Of a stretch of 64,000 nucleotides of DNA, positions 17,765 to 26,724 are shown in pieces. The stretch's first letter is position 1; each line of letters begins with the position of its first letter. Both the position numbers and the translations under genes were made by a program. The stretch is from Pseudomonas fulva (GTDB lineage Bacteria > Pseudomonadota > Gammaproteobacteria > Pseudomonadales > Pseudomonadaceae), in contig NZ_JADNYP010000004.1 of NCBI RefSeq assembly GCF_015680705.1, forward strand, positions 186,001 to 250,000, in the 5' to 3' direction. Below the pieces are notes generated by a model, which did no database searches, had not been told where the DNA came from, and saw only the letters and a program-made list of their open reading frames with translations.

Positions 17765-19978
17765 TCAAATGCGCCGCGCGGCGTAGCGCTTGAGCATGCT
17801 GGGTACGTCGAGGATCAACGCGATGCGACCGTCGCCGGTGATGGTGGCGCCGGACATGCCCGGGGTGCCCTGAAGCATCTTGCCCAGCGGCTTGATCACC
17901 ACCTCTTCCTGGCCGACCAGCTGGTCGACCACGAAGCCGATGCGCTGGGTGCCGACGGAAAGGATCACCACATGCCCTTCGCGCTGCTCTTCGTGGACCT
18001 GGTCGCGCACCAGCCAGCGCTTGAGGTAGAACAGCGGCAGGGCCTTGTCGCGCACGATCACCACTTCCTGGCCATCGACCACGTTGGTTCGCGACAGGTC
18101 CAGGTGGAAGATCTCGTTGACGTTGACCAGCGGGAAGGCGAAGGCCTGGTTGCCGAGCATGACCATCAGGGTCGGCATGATCGCCAGGGTCAGCGGCACC
18201 TTGATGACGATCTTCGAACCCTGGCCCTTGGCCGAGAAGATGTTGATCGAGCCGTTGAGCTGGGAAATCTTGGTCTTGACCACGTCCATGCCGACCCCAC
18301 GGCCGGACACATCGGAAATCTCGGTCTTGGTCGAAAAGCCCGGGGCGAAGATCAGGTTGTAGCAGTCGGACTCGCTCAGCCGTTCGGCGGCGTCGCGGTC
18401 CATCAGCCCCTTCTCGACCGCCTTGGCGCGCAGCACGTTCGGATCCATGCCCTTGCCGTCGTCAGAGATCGACAACAGGATATGGTCGCCCTCCTGCTCG
18501 GCCGACAGCACGACACGGCCGGTGCGCGCCTTGCCGGCGGCCTCGCGCTCCTCCGGGGTCTCGATGCCATGGTCGACGGCGTTGCGCACCAGGTGCACCA
18601 GCGGGTCGGCCAGCGCTTCCACCAGGTTCTTGTCCAGGTCGGTCTCTTCGCCGACCAGCTCCAGGTTGATTTCCTTGCGCAACTGGCGAGCCAGGTCGCG
18701 GACCAGGCGCGGAAAACGCCCGAAGACCTTCTTGATCGGCTGCATGCGCGTCTTCATGACGGCGGTCTGCAGGTCGGCGGTCACCACGTCCAAGTTGGAC
18801 ACGGCCTTGGACATGGCCTCGTCGCCGCTGTTGAGCCCCAGGCGCACCAGCCGGTTGCGTACCAGCACCAGCTCGCCGACCATGTTCATGATCTCGTCGA
18901 GACGCGCGGTGTCCACCCGTACCGTGGTCTCGGCTTCGCTGGCCGGATGCTTCTCGGCCACTGGCGCAGGCGAGCGCGCAGGCGCCACGGGCCTGGCCGT
19001 CGCAGCCGAGGCCGCAGGCGCCGATACTGGCGCGGGATGCGCCGTGGCGGGCGTCTGCTGGGGCTTCGTCGCGGCAGGCGCGCTGGCGACCGCCTCGTTG
19101 GTGAACTTGCCCTTGCCATGCAGCTCGTCGAGCAGGGCTTCGAATTCCTGTTCGGTGATGTGCTCGTTCGTGGCCGTGACGGGCGAGCCCGTCGGTGGCG
19201 CCGCGACGGCGGCAGGCGCGAGCGCATCGGCATCGAAGGTACCCTTGCCATGCAACTGGTCGAGCAGGGCCTCGAACTCGTCGTCGGTGATCTCGTCGCT
19301 GGCCGAAGCGGTTGCCGGTTGCTGGGCAGGCGGCGAAACGACCGCCGGGGAAAACTGGCCCTTGCCATGCAACTGATCGAGCAACGACTCGAACTCGGCA
19401 TCGCTGATCTCGTCATCTGCCGTCGCCGCCGGCTCATCCAGTGGCCGCTGGGCCGCCTCGGCCTCGGCCTTGACCGCATCCAGCGAATCTAGCAACTGCT
19501 CGAACTCGGTGTCGGTGATATCGTCCGCTGGCGCCGCTACCGGCTCGACAGGCGCCGCCGCCGGCTGGGCGGGCGCAGGCTCGGCACTGGCCGGCTCGGC
19601 CAGGCGCGCCAGGGCCGCCAGCAGCTCGGGCGTGGCCGGGGTCACTTCGCTGCGCTCGCGGACCTGCCCGAACATGCCATTGACCGTGTCGAGCGCCTCC
19701 AGGACCACGTCCATCAGCTCGGCGTCGACGCGCCGCTCGCCCTTGCGCAGGATGTCGAAGACGTTCTCGGCAATGTGGCAGCACTCCACCAGCTCATTGA
19801 GCTGGAGAAAGCCGGCGCCTCCCTTTACCGTGTGAAAACCGCGAAAGATGGCATTGAGCAGGTCGGCATCATCCGGTCGGCTTTCCAGCTCGACCAGTTG
19901 CTCGGACAGTTGCTCGAGAATTTCGCCGGCTTCTACCAGGAAATCCTGAAGGATTTCTTCATCGGCGCCGAAGCTCAT
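17765..19978 (-). CDS. cheA: Chemotaxis histidine kinase CheA
   Basis: Protein of 737 residues. It has an Hpt domain with His49 (FRGFHTVKGGAGF), a long linker, dimerisation and HATPase domains (LVRNAVDHGIE N-box, SISDDGKGMD, GRGVGMDVV) and a C-terminal CheW-like regulatory domain. The linker (residues ~151-290) holds four related acidic repeats of the form T-x-x-E-F-E-x-L-L-D-x-L-HGKG-x-F, about 40 residues apart. The start is ATG 19976-19978; a TTG one codon upstream is also open. Confidence 0.97.
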   Translation of the reverse strand: MSFGADEEILQDFLVEAGEILEQLSEQLVELESRPDDADLLNAIFRGFHTVKGGAGFLQLNELVECCHIAENVFDILRKGERRVDAELMDVVLEALDTVNGMFGQVRERSEVTPATPELLAALARLAEPASAEPAPAQPAAAPVEPVAAPADDITDTEFEQLLDSLDAVKAEAEAAQRPLDEPAATADDEISDAEFESLLDQLHGKGQFSPAVVSPPAQQPATASASDEITDDEFEALLDQLHGKGTFDADALAPAAVAAPPTGSPVTATNEHITEQEFEALLDELHGKGKFTNEAVASAPAATKPQQTPATAHPAPVSAPAASAATARPVAPARSPAPVAEKHPASEAETTVRVDTARLDEIMNMVGELVLVRNRLVRLGLNSGDEAMSKAVSNLDVVTADLQTAVMKTRMQPIKKVFGRFPRLVRDLARQLRKEINLELVGEETDLDKNLVEALADPLVHLVRNAVDHGIETPEEREAAGKARTGRVVLSAEQEGDHILLSISDDGKGMDPNVLRAKAVEKGLMDRDAAERLSESDCYNLIFAPGFSTKTEISDVSGRGVGMDVVKTKISQLNGSINIFSAKGQGSKIVIKVPLTLAIMPTLMVMLGNQAFAFPLVNVNEIFHLDLSRTNVVDGQEVVIVRDKALPLFYLKRWLVRDQVHEEQREGHVVILSVGTQRIGFVVDQLVGQEEVVIKPLGKMLQGTPGMSGATITGDGRIALILDVPSMLKRYAARRI
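19105..19530 (-). repeat. Four degenerate tandem-spaced repeats in the cheA linker
   Basis: At protein level the copies read ITDTEFEQLLDSLD, ISDAEFESLLDQLHGKGQF, ITDDEFEALLDQLHGKGTF and ITEQEFEALLDELHGKGKF, separated by Ala/Pro-rich spacers. The last three share the LHGKG block. They lie between Hpt and dimerisation domains, where other CheAs carry the P2 CheY/CheB-docking domain. Confidence 0.85.
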
Positions 19979-19990
19979 CAAAGGTGCTCC

Positions 19991-20779
19991 TTAAAAACCA
20001 AGGCTGGACAGCAGATCATCGACATCGTCCTGGCCGGACATGACGTCTTCACGCTTATCGGCATGAATCTGCGGACCTTCACCCCGAGTCGGATGTTTTT
20101 CTTGATCTTTTTCCGCGCGCAGCTGCTGATGGTCATGTTCGATGCCGGCGAAGCGATCGACCTGGCTGGCCATCAGCACCAGCTTGAGCAGGTTGCTTTC
20201 GACATCGGTGACCAGCGCGGTGACCCGCTTGATGACCTGCCCGGTGAGGTCCTGGTAATCCTGCGCCAGCAGGATGTCGTTGAGATGCCCGCTGACCTTG
20301 CGGTTACCCTCGGCGCTGCGCGCCAGGAAAGCGTCGACGCGCCGGGCCAGTTCGCGGAACTCCGCGGCATCCAGCTCCCGCCGCATGAACCGCTGCCAGT
20401 CGGCCCCCAGCGCCTGCGCCTGGGCGGCCAGCTCGTTGACCACCGGGGTGCTGGCTTCCACCAGATCCATGGTGCGATTGGCCGCTCCCTCGGTCAGCTT
20501 GACCACATAGGCCAGGCGCTCGGTGGCGTCGGTGATCTGCGACACTTCCTCGGCCTGCGGCGTGCGCGGGTCGATCTGGAAGTTGACGATCGCGCTGTGC
20601 AGCTCGCGCGTGAGCTTGCCGACTTCCTGATACAAGCCACGATCGCGGGTCTGGTTCAGCTGGTGGATCAGTTGCACCGCTTCGCCGAAACGGCCTCGCT
20701 CGAGGCTCTCGACCAATTCCTGGGCATGCTTCTTGAGGGTCGTTTCGAACTCCCCGAGAGACGTTTGCTTTGACTCCAT
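19991..20779 (-). CDS. cheZ: Chemotaxis phosphatase CheZ
   Basis: CheY-P phosphatase (262 residues), almost all helical. It carries the catalytic-region sequence ILLAQDYQDLTGQVIKRV (Asp/Gln pair) and ends with a C-terminal CheY-docking peptide DDVDDLLSSLGF behind a flexible linker. ATG 20777-20779 is preferred because GAGGG lies upstream; a TTG seven codons earlier is less likely. It lies between cheY and cheA. Confidence 0.96.
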   Translation of the reverse strand: MESKQTSLGEFETTLKKHAQELVESLERGRFGEAVQLIHQLNQTRDRGLYQEVGKLTRELHSAIVNFQIDPRTPQAEEVSQITDATERLAYVVKLTEGAANRTMDLVEASTPVVNELAAQAQALGADWQRFMRRELDAAEFRELARRVDAFLARSAEGNRKVSGHLNDILLAQDYQDLTGQVIKRVTALVTDVESNLLKLVLMASQVDRFAGIEHDHQQLRAEKDQEKHPTRGEGPQIHADKREDVMSGQDDVDDLLSSLGF

Positions 20780-20796
20780 GGCGCCCTCTGCACTGC

Positions 20797-21171
20797 TCAA
20801 GCGTTGACGCGCTCGAAGATCTTTTCGATTTTTTCCTTGAGCACCTGTGCCGTGAAAGGCTTGACCACATAGCCGTTGACCCCGGCCTGGGCCGCCTCGA
20901 TGATCTGGTCACGCTTGGCTTCGGCGGTGACCATCAGCACCGGCATGGCCTTGAGCCGCTCGTCGGCGCGCACCTTGCGCAGCAGGTCGATGCCGGACAT
21001 GCCGGGCATGTTCCAGTCGGTCACCAGGAAGTCGTAGTGGCCGTTCTGCAACATCGGCAGCGCCGTGGTGCCATCATCGGCCTCTTCGGTATTGGTGAAA
21101 CCCAGATCACGCAAGAGGTTCTTGATGATCCGCCGCATCGTCGAAAAATCGTCCACGATGAGGATTTTCAT
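20797..21171 (-). CDS. cheY: Chemotaxis response regulator CheY
   Basis: Single receiver domain (124 residues). The acidic pair is Asp7/Asp8, the phospho-acceptor Asp52 ([12 protein letters not shown]), with Thr82 and Lys104 (VVKPF). CheY-P binds FliM/FliN to change rotor behaviour. ATG 21169-21171 gives the standard MKILIVDDF start but has a poor ribosome site. A TTG four codons upstream (21181-21183) is five bases after a strong GGAGG and would add MNKD; the true start is open. Confidence 0.97.
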   Translation of the reverse strand: MKILIVDDFSTMRRIIKNLLRDLGFTNTEEADDGTTALPMLQNGHYDFLVTDWNMPGMSGIDLLRKVRADERLKAMPVLMVTAEAKRDQIIEAAQAGVNGYVVKPFTAQVLKEKIEKIFERVNA

Positions 21172-21238
21172 GTCTTTGTTCAATTAGGCCTCCAGGCAGT
21201 CTCAAACACGCTCGGCGCCGAGCGCGCACTTCATTCTT

Positions 21239-21287
21239 GGGGAGCTGCAAGCTGGCGAGCGTCGTTTGTGCGAGCGTCGCTCTCCCC
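21239..21287 (-). repeat. Hairpin and direct repeats between fliA and cheY
   Basis: GGGGAG and CTCCCC arms bracket two copies of GCGAGCGTCG (21255-21264 and 21270-21279); on the minus strand GAGCGACGCTC is itself palindromic. It lies just after fliA. It could be a weak terminator or a REP-type element; no T-tract follows. Confidence 0.4.
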
Positions 21288-21325
21288 ATCAACACAATTC
21301 GCTTTTTCTTGCAGCCCGCGACTTC

Positions 21326-22066
21326 TCAGCGCGCCCGCCATTCGCCCAGGCGGCTTCGCAAGCGCGCCGCGCACTGGCTGTGCAACTGGCTGACCCGCGA
21401 TTCGCTGACTCCCAGCACCTCGCCGATCTCCTTGAGGTTGAGCTCCTCGTCGTAGTACAGCGCCAGCACCAGCCGTTCACGCTCGGGCAGGTTGGCGATC
21501 GCATCCGTCAGCGCCGCCTGGAAGCGTTCGTCTTCCAGGTCGCGCGAGGGTTCGGCCTGGGCACTGGCGCCGTCCTCGTGCAGGCCTTCGTGCTCGCCGT
21601 CCTGCAACAGGTCGTCGAAGCTGAACAGGCGGCTACCCAAGGTATCGTTGAGGATCGCGTAGTAATCGTCGAGGCTCAATTGGAGTTCGGCAGCGACCTC
21701 ATGATCTTTAGCGTCACGGCCGCTGCGCGACTCCACCGCGCGTATCGCGTCGCTAACCATGCGGGTGTTGCGATGCACCGAACGCGGGGCCCAGTCGCCC
21801 TTGCGCACTTCGTCGAGCATGGCGCCGCGGATGCGGATACCGGCATAGGTCTCGAAGCTGGCACCCTTGCTCGCATCGTACTTGTTGGCCACTTCGAGCA
21901 GGCCGATCATGCCCGCCTGGATCAGGTCCTCGACCTGGACGTTCGCCGGCAGGCGCGCCAGCAGGTGGTAGGCGATCCGCTTGACCAAGGGCGCGTAGCG
22001 CTCGACCAGCTCGTATTGGGCGTCGCGCGACGCCTTGCCGTACATCTTCAATCCGCTCGCGCTCAT
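21326..22066 (-). CDS. fliA: Flagellar sigma factor FliA (sigma-28)
   Basis: Sigma factor (246 residues) for late flagellar genes. Region 2 shows LIQAGMIGLLEVANKYDASKGASFETYAGIRIRGAMLDEVR; region 4 has LPERERLVLALYYDEELNLKEIGEVLGVSESRVSQLHSQ. The start overlaps the fleN stop (ATGA). A matching promoter occurs upstream of fliC in this window. Confidence 0.97.
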   Translation of the reverse strand: MSASGLKMYGKASRDAQYELVERYAPLVKRIAYHLLARLPANVQVEDLIQAGMIGLLEVANKYDASKGASFETYAGIRIRGAMLDEVRKGDWAPRSVHRNTRMVSDAIRAVESRSGRDAKDHEVAAELQLSLDDYYAILNDTLGSRLFSFDDLLQDGEHEGLHEDGASAQAEPSRDLEDERFQAALTDAIANLPERERLVLALYYDEELNLKEIGEVLGVSESRVSQLHSQCAARLRSRLGEWRAR

Positions 22067-22896
22067 AGTACCGGACCCACGCTGGTGGGCTGCACCAGAC
22101 GCTCGACGAAGAATTCCAGATGCCCGCGTGGATTGGCGGGCAACGGCCAGCTATCGACTTTCTGCGCGATGGCCTTGAAGGCCAGCGCGCACTTGGAGCG
22201 AGGAAACGCCTCGTAGACCGCGCGCTGCTTCTGCACCGCCTTGCGCACGCACTCGTCGTACGGCACGGCACCGACATACTGCAGGGCGACGTCGAGGAAA
22301 CGGTCGGTCACCTTGGTCAGCTTGGCGAACAGGTTGCGCCCTTCCTGGGGACTCTGCGCCATGTTGGCCAGCACGCGGAAGCGGTTCATGCCGTAGTCGC
22401 GGTTGAGCAGCTTGATCAGCGCATAGGCGTCGGTGATCGAGGTCGGCTCGTCGCACACCACCAGCAGGACCTCCTGGGCCGCGCGGACGAAACTGACCAC
22501 CGAATCGCCGATGCCGGCGGCGGTATCGATCACCAGCACGTCGAGGTTGTCGCCGATCTCGCTGAAGGCCTGGATCAGGCCGGCGTGCTGGGCCGGTGCC
22601 AGGTGCACCATGCTCTGGGTGCCGGAGGCGGCCGGCACGATGCGTACCCCGCCCGGCCCCTGCAGCAGCACGTCGCGCAGCTCGCAACGGCCTTCGATCA
22701 CGTCGGCCAGGGTGCGCTTGGGCGTAAGGCCCAGCAGCACGTCGACGTTGGCCAGGCCAAGGTCGGCGTCCAGCAACATGACCCGGCGGCCAAGCTCCGC
22801 CAGTGCCAGCGACAGGTTCACTGAAACGTTGGTCTTGCCCACGCCACCTTTGCCGCCGGTCACGGCGATCACCTGTACGGGATGCATGCTACCCAT
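22063..22896 (-). CDS. fleN: Flagellar number regulator FleN (FlhG), ParA/MinD-family ATPase
   Basis: ATPase of 277 residues that keeps flagellar number low by antagonising FleQ. Its deviant Walker A is GGKGGVGKTN, followed by VMLLDADLGLANVDVLLG, LDVLVIDTAAGIGDSVV and CDEPTSITDAYALIKLL. It lies between flhF and fliA as in other polar flagellates. The start is ATG 22894-22896 (MGSMHPVQVIAVTGGKGG). Confidence 0.97.
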   Translation of the reverse strand: MGSMHPVQVIAVTGGKGGVGKTNVSVNLSLALAELGRRVMLLDADLGLANVDVLLGLTPKRTLADVIEGRCELRDVLLQGPGGVRIVPAASGTQSMVHLAPAQHAGLIQAFSEIGDNLDVLVIDTAAGIGDSVVSFVRAAQEVLLVVCDEPTSITDAYALIKLLNRDYGMNRFRVLANMAQSPQEGRNLFAKLTKVTDRFLDVALQYVGAVPYDECVRKAVQKQRAVYEAFPRSKCALAFKAIAQKVDSWPLPANPRGHLEFFVERLVQPTSVGPVL

Positions 22897-23004
22897 GTCT
22901 GTTATTTACCTTGTCTCGCTGGGACCCGGACCAGGCGCGGTACCGCGCCTGCCTGGCCCATCGTGGGCTGGAAGCCCCCTGGATGGAGGTGATATGCATT
23001 GAAT

Positions 23005-24321
23005 TCAACCTGCACGCTTGCCCGGGCTGTGATAGAGATCAGCGAACATGTCGGCCATGGCCTCGTCGCTGGGCTCGTCCTGTAACTGCACGCTGACCGC
23101 GCGGCTGACCAGCTGGTGCTTGCGCGGCAGGTGCAGGTCGTCGGGGATGCGTGGTCCATCGGTCAGATAGGCCACCGGTAGCCGATGGCTGATGGCCAGG
23201 CTCAGCACTTCGCCGAGACTCGCCGTTTCGTCGAGCTTGGTCAGGATGCAACCGGCCAGGCCGCAGCGGCTGTAGCTGTGGTAGGCGGCGGTGAGCACCT
23301 GCTTCTGGCTGGTGGTGGCCAGCACCAGGTAATTCTTCGAGGCGATACCACGTCCGGCCAGGGACTCCAGCTGCATGCGCAGCGCCGGATCGCTGGCCTG
23401 CAGGCCGGCGGTATCGATCAGCACCACGCGCTTGCGCATCAGCGGCTCGAGCGCCTGGACCAGCGATTCGCCCGGATCGACGTAGGTCACCGGCACGTTG
23501 AGAATCCGGCCGAGGGTCTTGAGCTGTTCCTGTGCGCCGATGCGAAAACTGTCCATGCTGACCAGCGCTAGATTGTGCGCGCCGTACTTGAGCACATAGC
23601 GCGCGGCCAGCTTGGCCAGGGTGGTGGTCTTGCCCATGCCGGCCGGGCCGACCAGGGCGATCACGCCGCCCTCTTCCATCGGCTCGACCTGCGGTACTTC
23701 GATCATGCGCGCCAGGTGCGCCAGGATCATGCGCCAGGCCTGTCGCGGCTCGGCGATCTCGGCGGTGAGTTCGAGCAGCTCGCGGCTCAGTGCACCGGAC
23801 AGGCCGATGCGCTGCAGGCGCCGCCAGATATTGGCCTGCTGCGGCTTGCTGCCCTGCAACTGGCTCCAGGCCAGCGAGCCGAGCTGCACTTCGAGCAACT
23901 CGCGCAGGCCGGAAAGCTCCGAGCGCATGACATCGAACAGCCGTGGGTCGACCGGCGCCGGCGCGGGCGCCGTGGCGGACGGCTTGGGCTCGACATGCGG
24001 CTGCTGCAGCGGCTCCGAGGCGGTCAGCGGCAGCCCGGCGAACAACTGGCGGTTGCCGCCGGCCTCGTCGTCCTCGCCGCGACCATTGAGCTCGGCCTGG
24101 GCGGTGACGATGCGCGACTGGGTCTTGCGCAGCTCCTGCTCGAGCTCGATGTTCGGCACCCGTGGCGCAAGCGCCGACTGCTTGTAATCCAGCGCAGCGG
24201 TCAGCTCGACGCCGCCAGCGATGCGTCGGTTGCCGATGATGGCGGCATCGGAGCCAAGCTCGTCACGGACCAGCTTCATGGCCTGACGCATGTCAGCGGC
24301 GAAAAAACGCTTCACTTGCAT
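23005..24321 (-). CDS. flhF: Flagellar placement GTPase FlhF
   Basis: SRP-type GTPase (438 residues) that sets polar flagellar position. It has an N-terminal basic/variable domain (MQVKRFFAADMRQAMKLVRD), a helical N domain, then a G domain: G1 GPAGMGKTTTLAKLA near residue 222, VLIDTAGLQ and the base-specificity motif LTKLDETASLGEVL. The start is ATG 24319-24321, immediately after flhA with an 11-base gap. Confidence 0.97.
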   Translation of the reverse strand: MQVKRFFAADMRQAMKLVRDELGSDAAIIGNRRIAGGVELTAALDYKQSALAPRVPNIELEQELRKTQSRIVTAQAELNGRGEDDEAGGNRQLFAGLPLTASEPLQQPHVEPKPSATAPAPAPVDPRLFDVMRSELSGLRELLEVQLGSLAWSQLQGSKPQQANIWRRLQRIGLSGALSRELLELTAEIAEPRQAWRMILAHLARMIEVPQVEPMEEGGVIALVGPAGMGKTTTLAKLAARYVLKYGAHNLALVSMDSFRIGAQEQLKTLGRILNVPVTYVDPGESLVQALEPLMRKRVVLIDTAGLQASDPALRMQLESLAGRGIASKNYLVLATTSQKQVLTAAYHSYSRCGLAGCILTKLDETASLGEVLSLAISHRLPVAYLTDGPRIPDDLHLPRKHQLVSRAVSVQLQDEPSDEAMADMFADLYHSPGKRAG

Positions 24322-24332
24322 AACCCACTACC

Positions 24333-26462
24333 TCAGCCGTTCGGGCCCACGGTGGCAACGATGGTGACTTGCTTGTTATCCGGTATTTCCTGGTACGCCA
24401 GCACATGCAGGTTGGGTACCGCCAAGCGCCCGAACCGCGAAAGCATGGCGCGGATCGGACCGGCGACCAGCAGGATCGCCGGATGGCCCTGCATTTCCTG
24501 CCGCTGCGCTGCCTCGATCAACGAGCGCTGCAGCTTCTCGGCCATGCTCGGCTCCAGCAGGACACCGTCTTCCTGACCCTGCCCGGCTCGCTGGAGACTA
24601 TTGAGCAAGATCTGTTCCAACCTTGGCTCGAGCGTGATGACCGGCAACTCCGACTCAACGCCTACAATGCTTTGCACGATGGCGCGACACAATCCGACGC
24701 GCACTGCCGCAACCAGCGCGGCGGTATCTTGACTCTTGTTCGGATTGTTGGCGATCGCTTCGGCAATGCTACGAATATCGCGCACCGGTACCTGCTCGGA
24801 CAACAGTGCCTGCAATACCTTGAGCAACCCCGACAAGGAAATGACACCCGGCACCAGTTCTTCCGCAAGCTTCGGCGATGCCTTGGCCAGCACCTGCAAC
24901 AACTGCTGGACCTCTTCATGCCCGATCAGTTCATGGCAGTGCTTCTGCAGGATCTGGTTCAGGTGCGTCGCGACCACGGTGCTGGCATCCACCACAGTGT
25001 AGCCAAGGGATTGCGCCTGGGCGCGCTGGCCCACATCGATCCATACCGCCTCCAGGCCAAAGGCCGGATCGCGCGCGGCGATGCCATTGAGCGTACCGAA
25101 CACCTGGCCGGGGTTGATCGCCAGTTCGCGGTCCGGATAGATTTCCGCCTCGGCCAGGATCACCCCCATCAGGGTCAACCGATAGGCGCTGGGCGCCAGG
25201 TCCAGGTTGTCGCGGATATGCACCGTGGGCATCAGGAAGCCCAGGTCCTGCGAGAGTTTCTTGCGCACGCCCTTGATCCGCGCCAGCAGTTGTCCATCCT
25301 GGTTGCGGTCGACCAGCGGGATCAGCCGATAGCCGACCTCCAGGCCGATCATGTCGATGGGGGTGACGTCGTCCCAGCCCAGCTCCTTGGTTTCCAGGGC
25401 GCGCTGTGGCGAAGGCAGCAGGTCCTGCTGGCGCTGCAGCTCGGCCTCGGCCTTGGCCTTGACCTGCTGCTGCTTGCGCCACACCAGATAGGCGCCGCCG
25501 GCTGCCAGCAGGCCAAGGCCAATGAAGGCGATATGCGGCATGCCAGGTACCAGACCCATGACGATCATCAGCGCCGCCGACACCCCCAGCGCCTTGGGCG
25601 AGTCGAACATCTGCCGGTTGATCAGCTTGCCCATGTCCTCGGAGCCGGAGGCACGGGTCACCATGATCGCCGCCGCGGTCGAAAGCAGCAGCGAAGGCAG
25701 CTGCGCCACCAGGCCGTCACCGATGGTCAGCAACGCATAGACCTTGCCCGCCTCGCTGAACGGCATGCCGTGCTGGAGCATGCCGATCAGCATGCCGCCG
25801 ATCAGGTTGATGAACAGGATCAGCAGCCCGGCAATGGCATCACCGCGGACGAACTTGCTGGCGCCATCCATCGAGCCGTAGAACTCGGCTTCCTGGGCCA
25901 CCTCGGCCCGCCGGGCCTTGGCCTGGGCCTGATCGATCAGGCCAGCGTTGAGGTCGGCATCGATGGCCATCTGCTTGCCCGGCATGGCATCGAGGGTAAA
26001 GCGCGCGCTGACCTCGGAGATGCGCCCGGCGCCCTTGGTCACCACCACGAAGTTGATGATCATGAGGATGGCGAAGACCACCGCGCCGACCACGTAGTTG
26101 CCGCCGATGACCACCTCGCCGAAGGCCTGGATCACCTTGCCCGCGGCGCCGTGCCCTTCCTGGCCGTGGAGCATCACTACCCGGGTGGAAGCGACGTTCA
26201 GCGCCAGGCGCAGCAGCGTGGCCACCAGCAGGATGGTCGGGAACGCGGCGAAGTCCAGTGGACGCAAGGCATAGACGCAGACCAGCAGGACCACGATCGA
26301 CAGCGCGATATTGAAGGTGAAGAAGACATCGAGCAGGAACGGCGGGATCGGCAACATCATCATCGCCAGCATCACCAGCAACAACAAGGGCACGCCCAGA
26401 CTGCCACGGCCGAGGCCGGCCAGGTTGCTACGGGCGTTGCTGATCAACTGACTGCGATCCAC
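24333..26462 (-). CDS. flhA: Flagellar export gate protein FlhA
   Basis: Inner-membrane gate of the flagellar type III export apparatus (709 residues). There are about eight N-terminal helices, the FHIPEP-type loop around VVTKGAGRISEVSARFTLDAMPGKQMAIDADLNAG, and a large cytoplasmic domain. The start is GTG 26460-26462 (VDRSQLISNAR), with GAGGA seven bases upstream. A longer frame upstream would run through the sigma-54 promoter at 26518-26534 and is rejected. Confidence 0.97.
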   Translation of the reverse strand: MDRSQLISNARSNLAGLGRGSLGVPLLLLVMLAMMMLPIPPFLLDVFFTFNIALSIVVLLVCVYALRPLDFAAFPTILLVATLLRLALNVASTRVVMLHGQEGHGAAGKVIQAFGEVVIGGNYVVGAVVFAILMIINFVVVTKGAGRISEVSARFTLDAMPGKQMAIDADLNAGLIDQAQAKARRAEVAQEAEFYGSMDGASKFVRGDAIAGLLILFINLIGGMLIGMLQHGMPFSEAGKVYALLTIGDGLVAQLPSLLLSTAAAIMVTRASGSEDMGKLINRQMFDSPKALGVSAALMIVMGLVPGMPHIAFIGLGLLAAGGAYLVWRKQQQVKAKAEAELQRQQDLLPSPQRALETKELGWDDVTPIDMIGLEVGYRLIPLVDRNQDGQLLARIKGVRKKLSQDLGFLMPTVHIRDNLDLAPSAYRLTLMGVILAEAEIYPDRELAINPGQVFGTLNGIAARDPAFGLEAVWIDVGQRAQAQSLGYTVVDASTVVATHLNQILQKHCHELIGHEEVQQLLQVLAKASPKLAEELVPGVISLSGLLKVLQALLSEQVPVRDIRSIAEAIANNPNKSQDTAALVAAVRVGLCRAIVQSIVGVESELPVITLEPRLEQILLNSLQRAGQGQEDGVLLEPSMAEKLQRSLIEAAQRQEMQGHPAILLVAGPIRAMLSRFGRLAVPNLHVLAYQEIPDNKQVTIVATVGPNG

Positions 26463-26517
26463 CGGGAATCCTCTTCGAGCAGAACTTTGACGCCAGGAAG
26501 GCGTTCGGCGCTGCCTT

Positions 26518-26534
26518 TGCAAGAAGCTTTCCAA
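26518..26534 (-). promoter_or_regulatory. Sigma-54 promoter of flhA
   Basis: The minus strand reads TTGGAAAGCTTCTTGCA: -24 GG and -12 GC separated by exactly 10 bases, with a good TTGCA. The predicted start lies about 45 bases before the flhA GTG. FleQ-dependent activation is inferred from the known Pseudomonas hierarchy. Confidence 0.8.
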
Positions 26535-26670
26535 CTTTGTAGATCGATGCCTTCTTCCTCACGCGGCCGCAGTCTCATGGCCATGACCGGTCGCAGCCGG
26601 GGTGCCGCGATGGGTCGCAATCCGGCTGTCCAGTGGACAACGATGAGCGCCAGGTGTCGCAGAAGGCCAC

Positions 26671-26694
26671 GGGACCGCCTTGCGGCTCATCGCG
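26671..26694. repeat. REP-like short hairpin after flhB
   Basis: The core CCGC-CTT-GCGG, followed by CTCATCGCGG, resembles the hairpin after fleQ at 43246-43262. It lies just downstream of the flhB stop in a 262-base spacer that also holds the flhA promoter. It may help end flhB transcription; there is no T-tract. Confidence 0.4.
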
Positions 26695-26724
26695 GCACGA
26701 CGCCTCTCTTATGCCGACCCTGTT

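Noticed and set aside
21190..21240. Possible FliA promoter upstream of cheY (CCAAG ... GCCGAGCG)
   Set aside because: The spacing between the halves is about 19 bases rather than 14, and the -10 lacks GATAA.
26463..26534. 24-codon N-terminal extension of FlhA
   Set aside because: It would span the sigma-54 promoter and the GTG at 26460-26462 gives the standard FlhA N-terminus with a good ribosome site.
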